From assembly GCF_017654505.1 (NCBI RefSeq), contig NC_054553.1:9959058-10023057 (forward strand): a stretch of DNA of 64,000 nt. The letters are read 5' to 3'. This document shows, piece by piece, positions 22,908 through 35,900 of this stretch (its first letter is position 1; the number at the start of each line of letters is the position of its first letter). The translations under genes were made by a program, and so were the position numbers. A model generated the notes under the pieces. That model saw only the letters and a list, made by a program, of their open reading frames with translations. It did not search any database and was not told the origin of the DNA. This DNA comes from Polyodon spathula (taxonomy: Eukaryota; Chordata; Actinopteri; Acipenseriformes; Polyodontidae).

Positions 22908-25900
22908 CTATATAACATGCTGAAAAAATGGAATTTGGGTCACTCCCAGAAAGAAAATCGTAGATAATGTAACATCCAAATGGCTGCCATTACACGGTTT
23001 ACCTCAATATTTTTCTTCCCATTTACTCACCAGGTAGAGTCTTTATTAACTCTTGATATCCCCATTTGTAATGTTAAAGTAGCTTAATTTTAAATGTGAT
23101 TCCTAGCCTGTTCTGCCATTTAATAAATACAAAGAGCTGTCTGTATTTGTGTGTTAGATAGTGTTTATTCATCTATGCATCCACTTGTTACCTTTACCAC
23201 CTGGAAAATGACCTATCCTATATTGTTTCAGTAAAAAATAAAGGGAAATAGTAGCCCTGTTATACAGAAACAAATAAGGGTTTTGTTATAGCAGGTTCCT
23301 CAAGAATAATAACAGCAAGTGACTAAAATATATTATTGTCAAATAACTGGGGATGTCTGGCTTCTTTCCCAATGAGTCTTCAAACACGTTTTAGTGATCC
23401 AGCCATAGTGACTTTGACTCTCAGCAAGGGAGGGATCTGTACACACAGTGATATAAAAAGCTTCTTGGTTTTAAACATATTGGACAGAATGGTCACTGTC
23501 CTCAGTGATGGAATGATCCACAGAGAGATGAAAATCAAACCAAAATACTGTTCTGCCATTGGAAGAGTATGTTCTCTTTTACTCCAGTTAGTGCTGTCTG
23601 TTCCTTGCTAGTAATTGCTATAATTTTTACCACACTGTGAATCAATGCATTGCTAAAACATGAATGTTGCAGACTGGAAATTAATGATGCAAACTTTGCA
23701 GTCAGATTAACCTAGAACATGAGGAGATATATATATATTCGGTAATATTCGATATAGTTGCAAAAATGTCTGTTTCAGCTGGAATGGTAGCTGAATATAA
23801 TACAAATATATTGAAAGTACTCATGACTAAAACATATCTAGATGGATAGAAATAACAAGTAAAAAGTAAAAAACAGAGGCCAGTTGTGTAAAATTAGCAT
23901 TCACGTTCATAAATATTTTTGGCCTGCAATGGGGTTAGAAAACTGTCCTGTAATAAAGCCCTGGGCTCCTTGACATTCAGTCTTCAGAGTCTATGCCTGC
24001 ACAATCCACTTCCAAACTGCACTAATAACCATCGACAGCAGTAAAAGATTTGGGATTTTTATGGGATAGCCTTCTGGCTACATACAGTACAATACTAACA
24101 TGTGTGGACTGTAAATATACTGCAAAACACACAAATCAAGGTTGTGTGATCTGAATGGTTGAACACAGTTGCCTCTGGCAAGAAACGATGTTTGAGGCAA
24201 AAGAGGAAAGAAATTGGTTTTGGGACCTTTTCGGTACAGCCTGACTGTCTATCTCTGAAGCCTCTTCCGGCTTTCATTTTCTATTTGCAGAGTGCTGTGA
24301 CCAGAGTGGTTTTATCTGCTTTGTTTCAGACCTTTGTGCAACCATGGGAGGTACCTCACTCTGATAAATTATTCTGTCAGAATCTTCTTTTTTGAAGTGG
24401 ATGTTTTTGAAGAATGTATTTCGCTCATTTGAATTCTATTAAACCTGATAGGTGGCATTACAGCAGCTGGTATTTAATAAGAGCGTACACTTACACTTTT
24501 GCTTGGAACTGAAAAAAAAAAAAAAAGAAAGGATTTTAATGAATTTATTGGAGTTGTCTGGCTGCATGAGAAGGAACCAGCTACACTGTCCTATGCTTTT
24601 TATGTTTTCATTTGTCCCCTACATTGTGGTTATAAGTTCACTGCATGTGAAGGGAAGAATCAACAGATCTTGTCAGTAGAGTTCTCTAGTCACATAAAAA
24701 GTGGAGAGAGACAACCATGCACATTTCAGCCTCAGCAACTATCCTGTAATGCAAAAGGCACAGACTCAAATAGCAATTTATCCTATTGTTAACTCAATGC
24801 TTTCTCACTCCCACGCCTCCTGTCGGGATCACTGACATTTTTAAAGTATAATGCAGCAACAGGAAACAAAGTAGTGCCTTATGTGTTACATTCATACCAG
24901 ACTCATCTGCACACCCAATTGAAGCTTCTAATTGGTTGATCTAGTTAAGTCCAGTTGTTGTAACTATTCCATTTACTACTTTTTTAAGGTAATGACACTG
25001 CCTGAGTAGTCAAGGTTGTGATGTAACAAGGCATGGGCATTTTTTTTTATGAGATTCTATTATTGCTTACCAAGCATTTGGGTACAGGTAATGTGCAATA
25101 TAACATCCTACACCACACAACTACCCCTGCATGTAAATAAACCTTATACAACTGACTCCCACAAAATAAAAATATCTCAGTACCCCTTGTTTTTCTAATT
25201 TGTATACTTAGCTGACTGGGATAGTCATTCAGTCTATAATGTTTTGTAACTTTATGAACACCAGCAATAATAATCTTGCTTTTGCTCTCTGTTGCTGGGA
25301 ATTGCACATGGGCTTTGCTCTTTATGCCTGTAGGGTGTTTTCTTTAAACACGACAGGCAAGCTGCATAAAGACTTTCATTAGTGTCATATTGAGTGCAAG
25401 GGTATCTTATTATCAATTCCCATCTCTTTGATTTTTAGAACATGTTTTTTTTAGTCCTTGCTCCAGACATACTGTTATGGTGGATGCCCTGTTTGAAGCA
25501 ATTTGTGTTGAACACATTAGTCTAAAACATGAAGAAAAATGTCTAAATTCCCTTTTAGATGTGTTATAGGACATGCATATGGAAGTACATGTAATTTAAG
25601 TATATAAGGGTAATATGAAACAAGTGCAATTAGAGAAAGTATGATATAAGCATATTCTAATTCTAAATAAACTATCATGCCTTTTCATTACAGGGTCCAA
25701 AGTTGATCAATTTACACTGCTGCCGAGAGAACTAACAAACACTGAAGGTCAATGAAACTTTTTATTTTTATTCTTTATTAGTGTTTTTATTTTGTTTGTT
25801 TTGTTTTTTAATAGACTTTAATAGATTTTAATTATTCTATTTTTACAAAATGTCTTTTAATCTTAGTTTTTCTAATTTTACAATTAAACTATATTGTTTT

Positions 25901-26084
25901 ATTCCAGTTGTATGTAAAGCAATGTAGACTCCTTTATTGTTCTAGTTCTACAAACTAGCTTTTCATCTTTGTTTTGTAGTTTTACCATTAAAACCACGTT
26001 TTGTGTCTCTTTTTAAATTTCTGTTTGATTAAATTATGTGTTAGACTGTTTTTAATTGAATGGTTTGATTGTTAATTTTGTTTT

Positions 26085-26145
26085 GTGTGTGTGAAGTGCT
26101 TTGGGGTCCTTGTGATTAAAGGTGCTATAGAAATGTGATTTGTTG
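26085..26145 (+). repeat. LINE-type 3' tail (AAGTGCTTTGGGGTCC...GGTGCTATAGAAATG)
   Basis: The sequence GTGAAGTGCTTTGGGGTCCT, then ATTAAAGGTGCTATAGAAAT, matches the AAGCGCTTTG...AGGCGCTATATAAAT tail recalled from fish LINEs. Minus-strand copies occur at 30621-30695 and 48262-48320. The preceding ~350 bp of T-rich sequence may belong to the same insertion. Confidence 0.5.
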
Positions 26146-26864
26146 CTGCTGTTATAGGATGAGCAAATAAAGTTTAGTACTACCACCATCTTGGAAATGC
26201 TTCAGGTAGAATCTCTCAGTTTTAACATTTATCAGTGTATATGCATTAGGGATATGTCTGTCTGATAATCTTGTGTAGTTGTATTCTATAGAGATGTAGC
26301 AGAATTTATAAGCTGGGTTTCAAATAGATCATTTTTAAGTTGCCTAATCTGAACCAACATTTTTACTGACTATGCAAAATAATAATACAGGTTTCTTAAA
26401 ACAGAGACTTTTTAAGCTTAAACTTTTAAAGTCATTTACCTTTAAAATACCAGCTATTTTGCTGTGATATTTTGATTCGATTTGCTTGTTAAAGCAGGTA
26501 AAACTTGACTTGACTGGATATTGTGGGTGACATTAGGAGCTGGTCATTGAATTACAGGAAACAAACACGCTTAGGAACACCCACACAACAAAAAGAAAAC
26601 AACGTTATTGATGCCATAGGGGACACCTGCCTTTCTTGCTGTAGCATTTGTGGAAGTGCCAAGGAAGGCCTCGTCTCACATTTTTTTTTTGTTGCTTCCT
26701 ATTTAAAAAGCAATTGCAGTTTAACACCAGCACAGCACAGTTCAGACAACAATTTTAGGTAACTTTCAACTGCAGGTAATTTTACATTATACTGCAGTTT
26801 CACTTAACCACACTGGCTGCCTTCTATTCCAAATTCTGGTTTTATTCACAATTCACAAAAAAAA

Positions 26865-26933
<69 letters not shown>
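26865..26933. repeat. (TTA)n microsatellite
   Basis: About 23 uninterrupted trinucleotide units. Confidence 0.95.
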
Positions 26934-27835
26934 CTCTGATAAGAAACTAGAACTATAAAGTATTTTTTTTTTTCTAATAATATATGATTTTAATTTTTCT
27001 TTTGATAAAAACACAACTTCACAAATATTTGTTTCTGCCCCTGACTATTAAAAAACAAAAAGCCTAACATAGTTATCGCTAGGCTAAACCTCCCAGCATC
27101 TGAGTTTTCCTTCATGGCTAATTCAATTGACTGTTCAGTATTTTAGCCCTTGGTGAGGTGAAGATTGGCTGCATTCCCTAAAACAGTACCTTTTAGCTGT
27201 TTCACTTGATGTCGAGTTTAAAGATTTAATACAGAGTAACATGAAATATGAGTTTGCTTTTGCACTCTGCCACTTCCTCTCTTTACATTCTCTTCCCTTC
27301 TCATCCTCTCTCTCTCTCTGAGATTAGCTCACTCTCTTTACTTAAGCAGTAGTGATGGATGTGGTGGGCTCTTGTTAAGGACTCATGGGGTAATTGATCT
27401 GAGAGTTCGCAGTTGATTACTTATCAATCACTATGTGTATGTGCTATATGTACACTGGATTCTGGTCACAGTAGAACATGTTGTTCTGTGCTTGGGGCTC
27501 TTAACGTGCTGCACGCTACACAGGGTGTTATTTTAAATCAATGCAAATGCATGGTGAGTAGTATGACATTTTTTCAGTTTAAAGTTTTCAATTGTTAAAA
27601 ACAGGCTGCGGAAAATAAGAAGGCAAAACTTTTTTGTTTTGATTGCTCCATAAATTCTGATCACGTTATATGCATAACAAGGCTAAATGCAAGGCTACGA
27701 CTGTAATGTACTAAAACTGTAATGTACTACTATTTCAGAAGAATAGCACTTGATTATGCTGCATACTTAATCATAAACAACAAAACAGTTACTGTAAATC
27801 CACAGCCTCTTAGGCACTTTCTTTTAATTTTTTAA

Positions 27836-29798
27836 CACTAGAACCGTCATGCGGATCAATTTGACTTTTCCTAAATATATGAATTAAATATCCTGATTGC
27901 ATTTCAGTGCCAGAGTTGCCAAAATAAACATTATATAAGCATTTCTACCTGGAACTGCCGTGCAGGTCAATTTGACCCATGTATTACTTTTTTTTTTTAT
28001 TTATTTTTTTAATATTGTTGACAATCTTGCCTCTTCTTTGCATTGCAATCAAGGGGCGTTTACATGTGTATTCTAATCCTTACAAGTGCATGAAAGCTCG
28101 CAAGAGTACAGTATCTCTGATGTCGTCACGTAGCTACTTTGCATAGCAATTCGTTGTTACAAGTACAGTGACAGAGAATAAGCAGGAATGTAAAATGGCT
28201 GAAAGACAGAGATTGAGAATAGAACAGGTGCTTGAATTGCTCCATACTCTGCCTGAAGATGCATCTGATGCAGGGCATCGGAGTGACAATGACAGCGACC
28301 ATTCCTGGGTTGTAGAAACAAGCAGTTCCAAGAGAGAAAGCAAAGATGGTGCAACAGAATTGCCGGCAGGCTTTCCACAAACAGGGTCCTCCAGGCACAG
28401 AGGTTGAGGTCGTGGACATTGTAGAGTCTCCACTTTCAGGCAACCTGTGGTGCCAGGGGTGGCTTTGCCGTCTGCAGCAGCAGCTTCTCAGGTGCTGGCT
28501 TCTGGCCAACCAGCACTACAGACAGTGACAATGGCTGCATCGGCTTCAGGAAGCAACATTCAGGAGACAGGGAAAGACGGGACTGTTTGGAACATCATAA
28601 ATCCCGGTTGTGAGACTGTAGGAAGACGTCTGAAAATGTTTTGACAAACATCATGTTCAACGCCAAACACAAAACACAAAATTGATACCTCCACTCAGTG
28701 AGTTCCTGTTACTGATCAATATGTCAATGCTACTACACATTCAATGCTGTACAGTAGCAGAGGCACATCAGGTAAAAACAAATAAGATTTGGGAACATTA
28801 TCTGTGGAGGAGTTACAAGCAGCCATTGCAATCCTGTATGTTTGTGGTACATACAGGGAAAAAGCCATTACTTAGAGAGCTACTGGCCAACACAGGACAA
28901 TGTCTAGAAAAATCGTTTCCATGAAATTCTCCAATTTGTTCGTTGTGATCTGGCTTCCAAACCCTGGAATGGCTTCATTGAAAACAGCCAGGAGCAAACA
29001 TCACAGTTGATGAGCAGCTGTTTCCCATCAAAGCACGCTGTCGCTGGACATAGTACATGTCCAACAAACTGGACAATTTCTGAATAAAATTATGGCTGGC
29101 AGTGGATGATGATTATAAGTACCTGATGAATGTGTTCCCTTACCTGAGAAAGGATGAAATGTGCCTTACTGGACAGAGACTTGGAGACAGCATTATGCTC
29201 AAACATATTGAGCAATACTTAGGGAAGGGGTGAAATTTCACCACAGACAATTTCTTTTAATTCACTCCATTTGGCCAGGGAGTTGAATAAGAAAAAAACA
29301 GCTCTTGTAGGAACAGTGAACAGGGCGAGACATGGGCTACCGCCATTTGCTCAAGCCTTGACTGCACCACTGTACTCCACTGCACTGCTCAGGCAGAATG
29401 ACTGTGCCACCCTGAGTGTGTACAGGTGCCAGAAACAAAAAAAAATTGCTGATTCTCAGCTCTTTACACAGCTCAGTGGCCATTGGGACTGATGGAAAAA
29501 AGAAACCAGAGACTTTTGAATACTACAATGCAAGTAAGGAGTGGATGTATTGGACAGATGGCACTGCAGTACTGCAAAGTGCAATGACAATAAAACTGTG
29601 GATCCCTTCGCCCATTGTCAAAAGGCAGTCTGAATATTTTGAAAATAATGCCTTTTATGTTGATGTTCATGAATAAAACTTTTGAGTTGTAGCCGGTAGT
29701 TTGTCTTTCATTTTCATATTGCAGCAGTTTTAAAATGTATGGGTCAAAATGACCCACGTGACAGTTCTAGGTAGTTTGAAAATCTGGTGGTTCTAGTG
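27836..29798 (+). mobile_element. piggyBac-superfamily element, near full length
   Basis: The left end is TTAA (27832-27835) followed by CACTAGAACCGTCATGCGG. The right end is GGTGGTTCTAGTG followed by TAAA, a one-base change from the expected TTAA. Subterminal inverted motifs repeat the end: GAACTGCCGTGCAGGTCAAT at about 27953, and TGGGTCAAAATGACCC with GTGACAGTTCTAGG at about 29739-29770. The 1.96-kb length and the + strand transposase remnant fit an almost complete copy. Confidence 0.85.
28195..29675 (+). pseudogene. piggyBac transposase pseudogene
   Basis: The ATG at 28195 opens MAERQRLRIEQVLELLHTLP, followed by an acidic-serine N-terminus as in piggyBac proteins. A TGA at 28405-28407 interrupts the frame inside an RGRGH stretch (a likely CGA-to-TGA change), and the same frame goes on to WNIINPGCETVGRRL. 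Other frames carry PPLSEFLLLINMSMLLHIQC, SVEELQAAIAILYVCGTYRG, the first catalytic Asp region (TVDEQLFPIKARCRWT), a second near TTDNFF at about 29240, and the third motif in degraded form (KKPETFEYYNASKEWMYWTD at 29500-29560). The frame closes at a TAA near 29676. Multiple stops and frameshifts make it inactive. Known family members excise and insert at TTAA without footprints. Confidence 0.85.
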
Positions 29799-29994
29799 TA
29801 AATATTATGATATGTATATTTAAAAAAAAAAAAATAATAGCAGACAGCTTTGTGAATAGGTCATCAGTCATGATTGAGCTTTGTCTGAGATTCAGAAGTG
29901 TAAGTTGCTCAGTGTATCACGTTCTTGTGTAAAAAAACCTCAACCCTTCCATATATCATTATGATGCACTATATGATTACATAACAAGTTTTTT

Positions 29995-30083
<89 letters not shown>

Positions 30084-30085
30084 AA

Positions 30086-30170
<85 letters not shown>
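29995..30170. repeat. Palindromic (TG)n(TA)n(CA)n followed by long (TA)n
   Basis: TG and TA runs lead to TACACACACACACAAAAAAA at 30071-30089. With TTTTTTTGTGTGTGTGTGTA at 29990-30009 this forms a nearly perfect inverted repeat. A second TA run of about 80 bp follows. Isoleucine-tyrosine open frames here are artefacts. Confidence 0.95.
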
Positions 30171-30172
<2 letters not shown>

Positions 30173-30620
30173 TTCATGGTAAAAGAAGTAGAATGCTGCC
30201 AATGCTGAGTTCTGGCCTTAAATAAGCTGCATCGAGAGTGCACATCTACAGTGGAGTTACTCATTATGAGTGTGCGTGTGAATTCAAGTCAGGTCAGACT
30301 TTAAACATGGCATTGTGTAATATTATTGCTTTCTCTACAAGTGGGAATTCATTAAAGGAGACCCATCAGAAGAGCTGTAACAATTCCAATGGCTCCTGTG
30401 ATGGCACTCGAATAATCAAATACCTGTGTTGTTTTAACCAGAGGCACCATGGATGTGTCAGTGGACATTTCTTGACAAAGGCACAGCTTCCACTAATGCT
30501 GCAACGTCACTTTAATAAACCCATAGACACATTGTATACACTCTGAAGGCTCAGACTGCCACACAAAAGTTGTCATCTCATAAAAGGCTCAAACCAACTC
30601 TCTTTCTCCTCTCCACTCTT
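30171..30620. other. No gene supported
   Basis: A 102-residue open frame from 30238 exists but has no domain, signal or codon pattern that sets it apart from chance. Confidence 0.45.
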
Positions 30621-30695
30621 TATGTTTATTTATTTATGTATTGCATTTATATAGTGGTTTTTATACAAAAGCATCCCAAAGCACTGTACAGTACA
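30621..30695 (-). repeat. LINE-type 3' tail, minus orientation
   Basis: The complement reads TGCTTTGGGATGCTTTTGTA, then AAACCACTATATAAATGCAA, the same tail plan as at 26085-26145 and 48262-48320, ending in ATAAATAAATAAAC. Confidence 0.5.
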
Positions 30696-30770
30696 TAGCA
30701 GAATAAGATAACAAACCACAATACATATGTCCAGCATGTCAAACATACATCTGCCACAATCAGGCCATTT

Positions 30771-30793
30771 AAATAATAATAATAATAATAATA

Positions 30794-30837
<44 letters not shown>
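30771..30837. repeat. (AAT)n microsatellite
   Basis: About 22 units with one phase slip near 30796. Confidence 0.95.
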
Positions 30838-30838
<1 letters not shown>

Positions 30839-30936
30839 AAAAGCAGCAATTTTAAAGTTACATTAAAACCCACTAAGACATTGTTATTTTGGCCATGCCC
30901 CCCATCCTCTTGTCTGTGGTACTTGACCCCCCTACA

Positions 30937-30960
30937 ACACACACACACACACACACACAC
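30937..30960. repeat. (CA)12 microsatellite
   Basis: Uninterrupted CA repeats after a CCCCCCTACAA stretch. Confidence 0.9.
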
Positions 30961-31107
30961 TGGTAAAAATAAATCCAGCATGCCTGCAGGTTCTCTGTAT
31001 TCTCTATATGCAAGCTTAAAAGGCACCAGTCAGATGCACAACGCCATCTACAAACTTTGACATGCCTGGAGGTGTCACCATAAAGACTGGTTTTAAGTTA
31101 ATGATTA

Positions 31108-32137
31108 CCGTATAACGGGAAATTTTGGCTGGTATTAAATTCTGCGGATTTATACACGGGGGGATTTTTTTCACAGCACTTTCACAATAAAAGTCACAGT
31201 TTTGCATTTATACTTTTAATTCCAAAAACATTTAAATACATGTTTATTTAATTAAATATGTCTGCTAAAACAGTAACTTGTATAGCATGTAACTGCAGCA
31301 AATTGGAGAACAACAAAGGCGGCCTTCTAATCAGCTACAGTATTTATTGTTCTTACATGGCCCTTAATTTTAACAAAAAGTAAACTTTTATGATAACCAT
31401 TTACTGTCTCTCAGTTTTTAAACTATGATTCACAACATAACACAGTGGAACAATCACAGTACTCCCATGCAGTAATTGTAGGGCAGTATTGCCATGTGCA
31501 ATCTTTAACAATAAAGCCCAAACAGAAATGCTTTTATTTGCTTCAAAATCATTTCAAACCGGCTAATAAACTAGCAAGCACTGGCAAAATCATCTCAGTT
31601 TTATACGTTGCAAAATGTTTTAACATTTTGTTTTTCTTCTGGACTTTGCAATACCTGCATGATGCCTGCATTACTAGTCGTATCAGCAATAACTTTCAAA
31701 CATTTTGTTACAGATTTTCAACAAATCTGACGTCAACAATTTGGGCTGTTACTTAATTAAACCATTCTCAAAAAAAAGATCACAAAAATGCTTAACATAA
31801 AAAAGAACAGTCCTACTAGCAGGCAGTTTACATTGCCTCTGGGTTTCTGATCGCGTCATCAATTCCAGATTTTTTAAATCCATTGGTGGAAATGTCTGGT
31901 CTACTTTAAATGTTTTCAAGCTAACTGGCTTTATCACTGCCATTCTCATATCCACTTTGATATATGATGCATTATTTCTCTTGTACAGCATTTCTTTAAT
32001 CTGTTTTTTATACCAGTCTAACAGAGGGCCGGATCGCTACAAGTACTGCATGCAAACCTTTGATTAGTGGAAGTATTTTCGGCGATCCAATCAAAATAGC
32101 CAATGAAGCCCAAATAAAGTATCCGCCCGTTATACTG
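31108..32137. mobile_element. Decayed DNA transposon, possibly pogo/Tigger-like
   Basis: The left end CCGTATAACGGG follows TA at 31106-31107. The right end is the complement of CAGTATAACGGG and precedes TA at 32138-32139. TA duplications with CAGT-type ends fit pogo/Tigger elements, but only about 12 bp of inverted repeat is clear. The ~1 kb interior has minus-strand open frames up to 80 residues that I could not match to a transposase. Confidence 0.35.
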
Positions 32138-32204
32138 TATAGTCTAGGTTAAGATGTGCGCTCTAATTAAAAGAAAATATTAAAAAATGTAAAAAACCCT
32201 GAAC

Positions 32205-32256
32205 CTTCTCACGTCCCCCCAGGATAAGTCCGCACCCCCCAGTTTGAGAACTGCTG
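32205..32256. repeat. Orphan hAT terminal repeat
   Basis: The complement of 32239-32256 reads CAGCAGTTCTCAAACTGG, a Charlie-like hAT end, followed inward by GGGGGTGCGGACTTATCC. No partner end was found nearby. The insertion ending at 32137 may have replaced or displaced it. Confidence 0.5.
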
Positions 32257-32270
32257 CACTAAGATAAGAG

Positions 32271-32310
32271 TAGCTATACCAATGTGATTTAAATCACTTT
32301 GGTGTAGCTA
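32271..32310. repeat. 40-bp near-perfect palindrome
   Basis: TAGCTATACCAATGTGATTT is followed directly by its inverted copy AAATCACTTTGGTGTAGCTA, with 18 of 20 positions pairing and no spacer. Confidence 0.9.
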
Positions 32311-34688
32311 ATGTGTACATATACGTTTCACTGCCAATAGAGTATAGGGCCACAAAGGGCAGCCATGTCATTTAAAAATCTATTCTCCAGAATGACACAT
32401 ATCATTTTTGATACAGCTCCTCGTAAAACATCAATAATTTGGGTTGGATAGGAAGCACTTGCCATCTAAATGCTATCTAGACTCTATCAAACTCTGTCGG
32501 TAACAATTGTGACAAATTTATTAGCACCAGGGTGATAAACAGACATATAGATCAATGATACACCACTACACACACACTGTTATTGGGATTTGCGCTGTGT
32601 TCATTGTATCACTGAACTGTAATGGACCAGTCCTGATAGCCTAATGCCAAGGTTGGCTAAAATATCCTCTAACACAAAAAGCAAACAGCAATAGTAGTAA
32701 GGAGTTTTCTTACAAAAGATACAATCCTTTTTAGGTTAAACAGCTTTTAAGTTTATATACGAAAAGACATACCAAAGTTTACAAATAGTAAAGAGTTTCA
32801 TTAGTCAGTTGGATGTTGAAAAATGTATGCATGACCCGTCTTCAGTTTGCAGCATTCTGTCTGCTGAGTTTAGAAATCTTAGGAATTGAGGAACCTAGAC
32901 TAACATTGCTTGACAAGGAGATTATTACGTCTTTGATCCATAGGTCTCTCGCTGTGATCTATCTTAGCTAAACGCATATAGGATTGATTTAGTTTATAAC
33001 TCTGAGGGTGCCTGGAGCTGCAGTACCTACAGTAATCCAACAGTCATGACTTGCCTGTGAACAGATCTCATGCCCCTTTATAAAGGTGCACTTTATGTAA
33101 TACCATAAAGAAAGCAAGCATGGAACACAGTATAGCAATCAAACAGAAGTTCAGGAATAAGACCAGAGCTAAGATTGCACATACCAACATTTAGAGAAAA
33201 TCCATTTCTTTAAATGTAAATATTAATGAAAATGATTTAGCTGTTTGTTTTGTATTCTAAAAGAAATTTTAATATTCTCTTAGTACTCTCTTCTCTTTTA
33301 TATATATATATATATATATAAAGGGTCCATAGTGCTTTTCTTGTTTATTAATTCATTTATATAGGCTAAAAACAATATGTACTTCAAAGTCCATCTGTTG
33401 CCAAATTACAGAAAAGCAAAAAGTTTGGTGCCGGTGGGATACTTCCATAATAGTCCTGTAAAAGGCCTTCAGAATGTGGATCCAGTGTTACTATCGACTA
33501 AGCAAAGTGTGGTCGAAAATGGGCTATACACATCTATATGGCAGGAGGCAGGATGTCTTAATGGCAGTCTACAGTGCCTGATCCATTTTACTTTCGATTA
33601 ATAATACATCACTAATAGTTTTAACTACAGGGTTTTTATGTAGGTTTGTTACAATACTAGAAGTTTTGCTAAATGAAGCTGCTCCATTTAAAATGTTGAT
33701 GTAGTATTTCTACATGAATAAAGAAAGTTGTATATGTGTTTTTTTTTTTCTTTTCCCAATCTGATTTAGATTTATTGTATTTAAACGGAACTCTGAGATA
33801 AAAAGATTAAAAGTGTTTTTCCTATGAAATACAGATATGAAAAAAAAAAAAAAACCTCTTCTCAGCATGAACTAGTCAATATAGTTAATGGAAAATAACC
33901 AAATAGACACACTGAAAAAAATAGAATGTCACGATACAATTACAACCTATTTTTTTTAAAGGAACATGGCTTTAAATAAGTGAACAGAAACTGGAAAAAA
34001 AAACTGGTTTTGTGAACACGTGTACTGTTGAAGTTGGTTTATTCGTAAGTTATAGTATTCCAAGAGAAATGCTGAGAAAAACAGATTCCACCCCCACCCC
34101 TATTTTTAATGTTGACAGTGTTGATGTTAATCTTAGTACATTTATTCAAAACTGTTTTTAGTGGTTTTAATGCAGCTATTGATCTTTTAAGTCCTGAAGC
34201 ACTTTTAAGATGAATTTAGCGATTGCCTATATTTTCTAAATATTCAAAATCATTTCTAAACCATTTATCTTAGCTAGGTAAGATTGTCTGCTCAAGTGGA
34301 AGTATAATCTTTTTTTGCACATTTTATTAATTGTGATATATGTAATGCAATCAATCTTACTGCCTCCTGCCTGCCAATATCTATTAAAAACAAAAAACGC
34401 ATCTGACGTGTGTATCCCTGGTACAGTCCATTAAGAAAACAGTGCACATGCATACAAAGGGACATACTGTACATATCTCTCACTTCATCAACCTACAGGT
34501 TCACTTTTTGTAAAGAAATGCATAGTAGGATATCAAGATGTGTATAAAATCAACAGTTATACCCAATCTGGAAGGTATACAGTAAGCAAGGACATTTGTA
34601 AAAATCCATGACAATTATTACATTTATCAGATATAATGTGAAACTGATACTGTAATTAAAAAAACATGTTTAGACTGAACCTCTCAAT

Positions 34689-34746
<58 letters not shown>

Positions 34747-35900
34747 ATGGAATATTCTACTAGAATTGGGCTCAGACAGACATGCCAGAGCACTCTGTGC
34801 CATTGAATGCATCGACTCCAGATTAGCGACTGTAGAAAACGGGGGAGCCTTTGGTTTGAACACAAAAGGGTTATTTTTACTGGGTAGTTGTAAATCAAAT
34901 GGATATAACAGTTAATTACCATTGCCCTTCACTGGGAAACTGTAAAAGGCTTTATTGTTCCCAAGTCTTTAATTTACTAAGACAAAAGATGCACATGCAA
35001 CTCCCTTGCTTGCCTGCTGTCATGTAGGAGTTGAAAGATCTGTTCTCCTGGGGCAATCATATTTTATGTATATTGGTTTGATCTTGGGAGCAGTAACAAT
35101 AATATATGGCTTAGAGAACAAGAACAAATCTGCCTCAACTCTGAGATGTATGGCTAGTATAGCTAGAGCTATGCTTTATTGCTTGGAAATATTTTTTGTT
35201 ACACACAAACCAGGGAGTTGCTTTCCATTAGGATGACAAGTACCAGCTTTCTTTAAACCAAATATACTGTACGCATTCCACTTTCACCAAACGCAGATCT
35301 TTACTCAACAGCAAGGTTGGGACCTGAAAAATATACAGTGCATTGCACACAACATAAAGCTAATAGACTATCACTTTTCCAGTTCTAAAATACAAAAGGA
35401 CAGTTTTCATATTACACTATTGTTGATGCTAAACATGTACGAGGTTGTACAACATCATGTTGCTGTGATACAGGTCAGACATACATTAAAAAAGGGATTA
35501 CTTGTTATTCCAAATGGTGTTTTTGTTAAACTCTTTATATATATATATAAAAAATTAATAAATAAATAAATAATAACATAGCGAATACTATCGTCATTTT
35601 CAGAATATAATAAAGCTTTTACACATTTTGGGCGAATCTTGGAGTGTTATATAAAAAGGTGTGCAGTGTACCCATCTTATGGTATTCTATATAGTATACT
35701 ATGGTGTTTTTGATAGGGTACTACAGAAGAGGTGCATCCTATATAAAGGTGTTCAGTGATTTCTGTTATACACAAAATACCTGTTACAGTATAAAAATTA
35801 TGGTACACTTTTGTAAATATGCAGGATTGGCAAGCCCTTAGTTCATTCAGATGGACGTGATTCGAACCGCAAATTATTAAAGCTTCTAAAATACATTTAA
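32311..35900. other. No gene seen; two short microsatellites
   Basis: (TA)n at 33299-33321 and (ATT)n at 34690-34745. A short direct duplication (TATATAAAAAGGTGTGCAGT at 35650 and TATATAAAGGTGTTCAGTG at 35740) is visible. No coding features. Confidence 0.55.
34690..34745. repeat. (ATT)n microsatellite
   Basis: About 18 uninterrupted trinucleotide units. Confidence 0.95.

Larger units (their letters stand above)
22908..27831. other. No gene seen; microsatellite and a LINE-like tail
   Basis: Contains a TTA trinucleotide array at 26865-26933, poly-A at 24511-24526 and the LINE-like tail at 26085-26145. Open frames up to about 97 residues lack any domain signature. Confidence 0.55.

Noticed and set aside
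28126..28509. 127-residue minus-strand open frame
   Set aside because: It is antisense to the piggyBac transposase pseudogene and a shadow of its codon use.
29969..30264. Long Ile-Tyr open frames on both strands
   Set aside because: They are translations of (TA)n and (TG)n repeats. The same applies at 19941-20286 and 8382-8470.
30238..30546. 102-residue open frame with many Cys and His
   Set aside because: Cys/His spacing does not fit any zinc-finger pattern, and there are no splice or codon-use hints.
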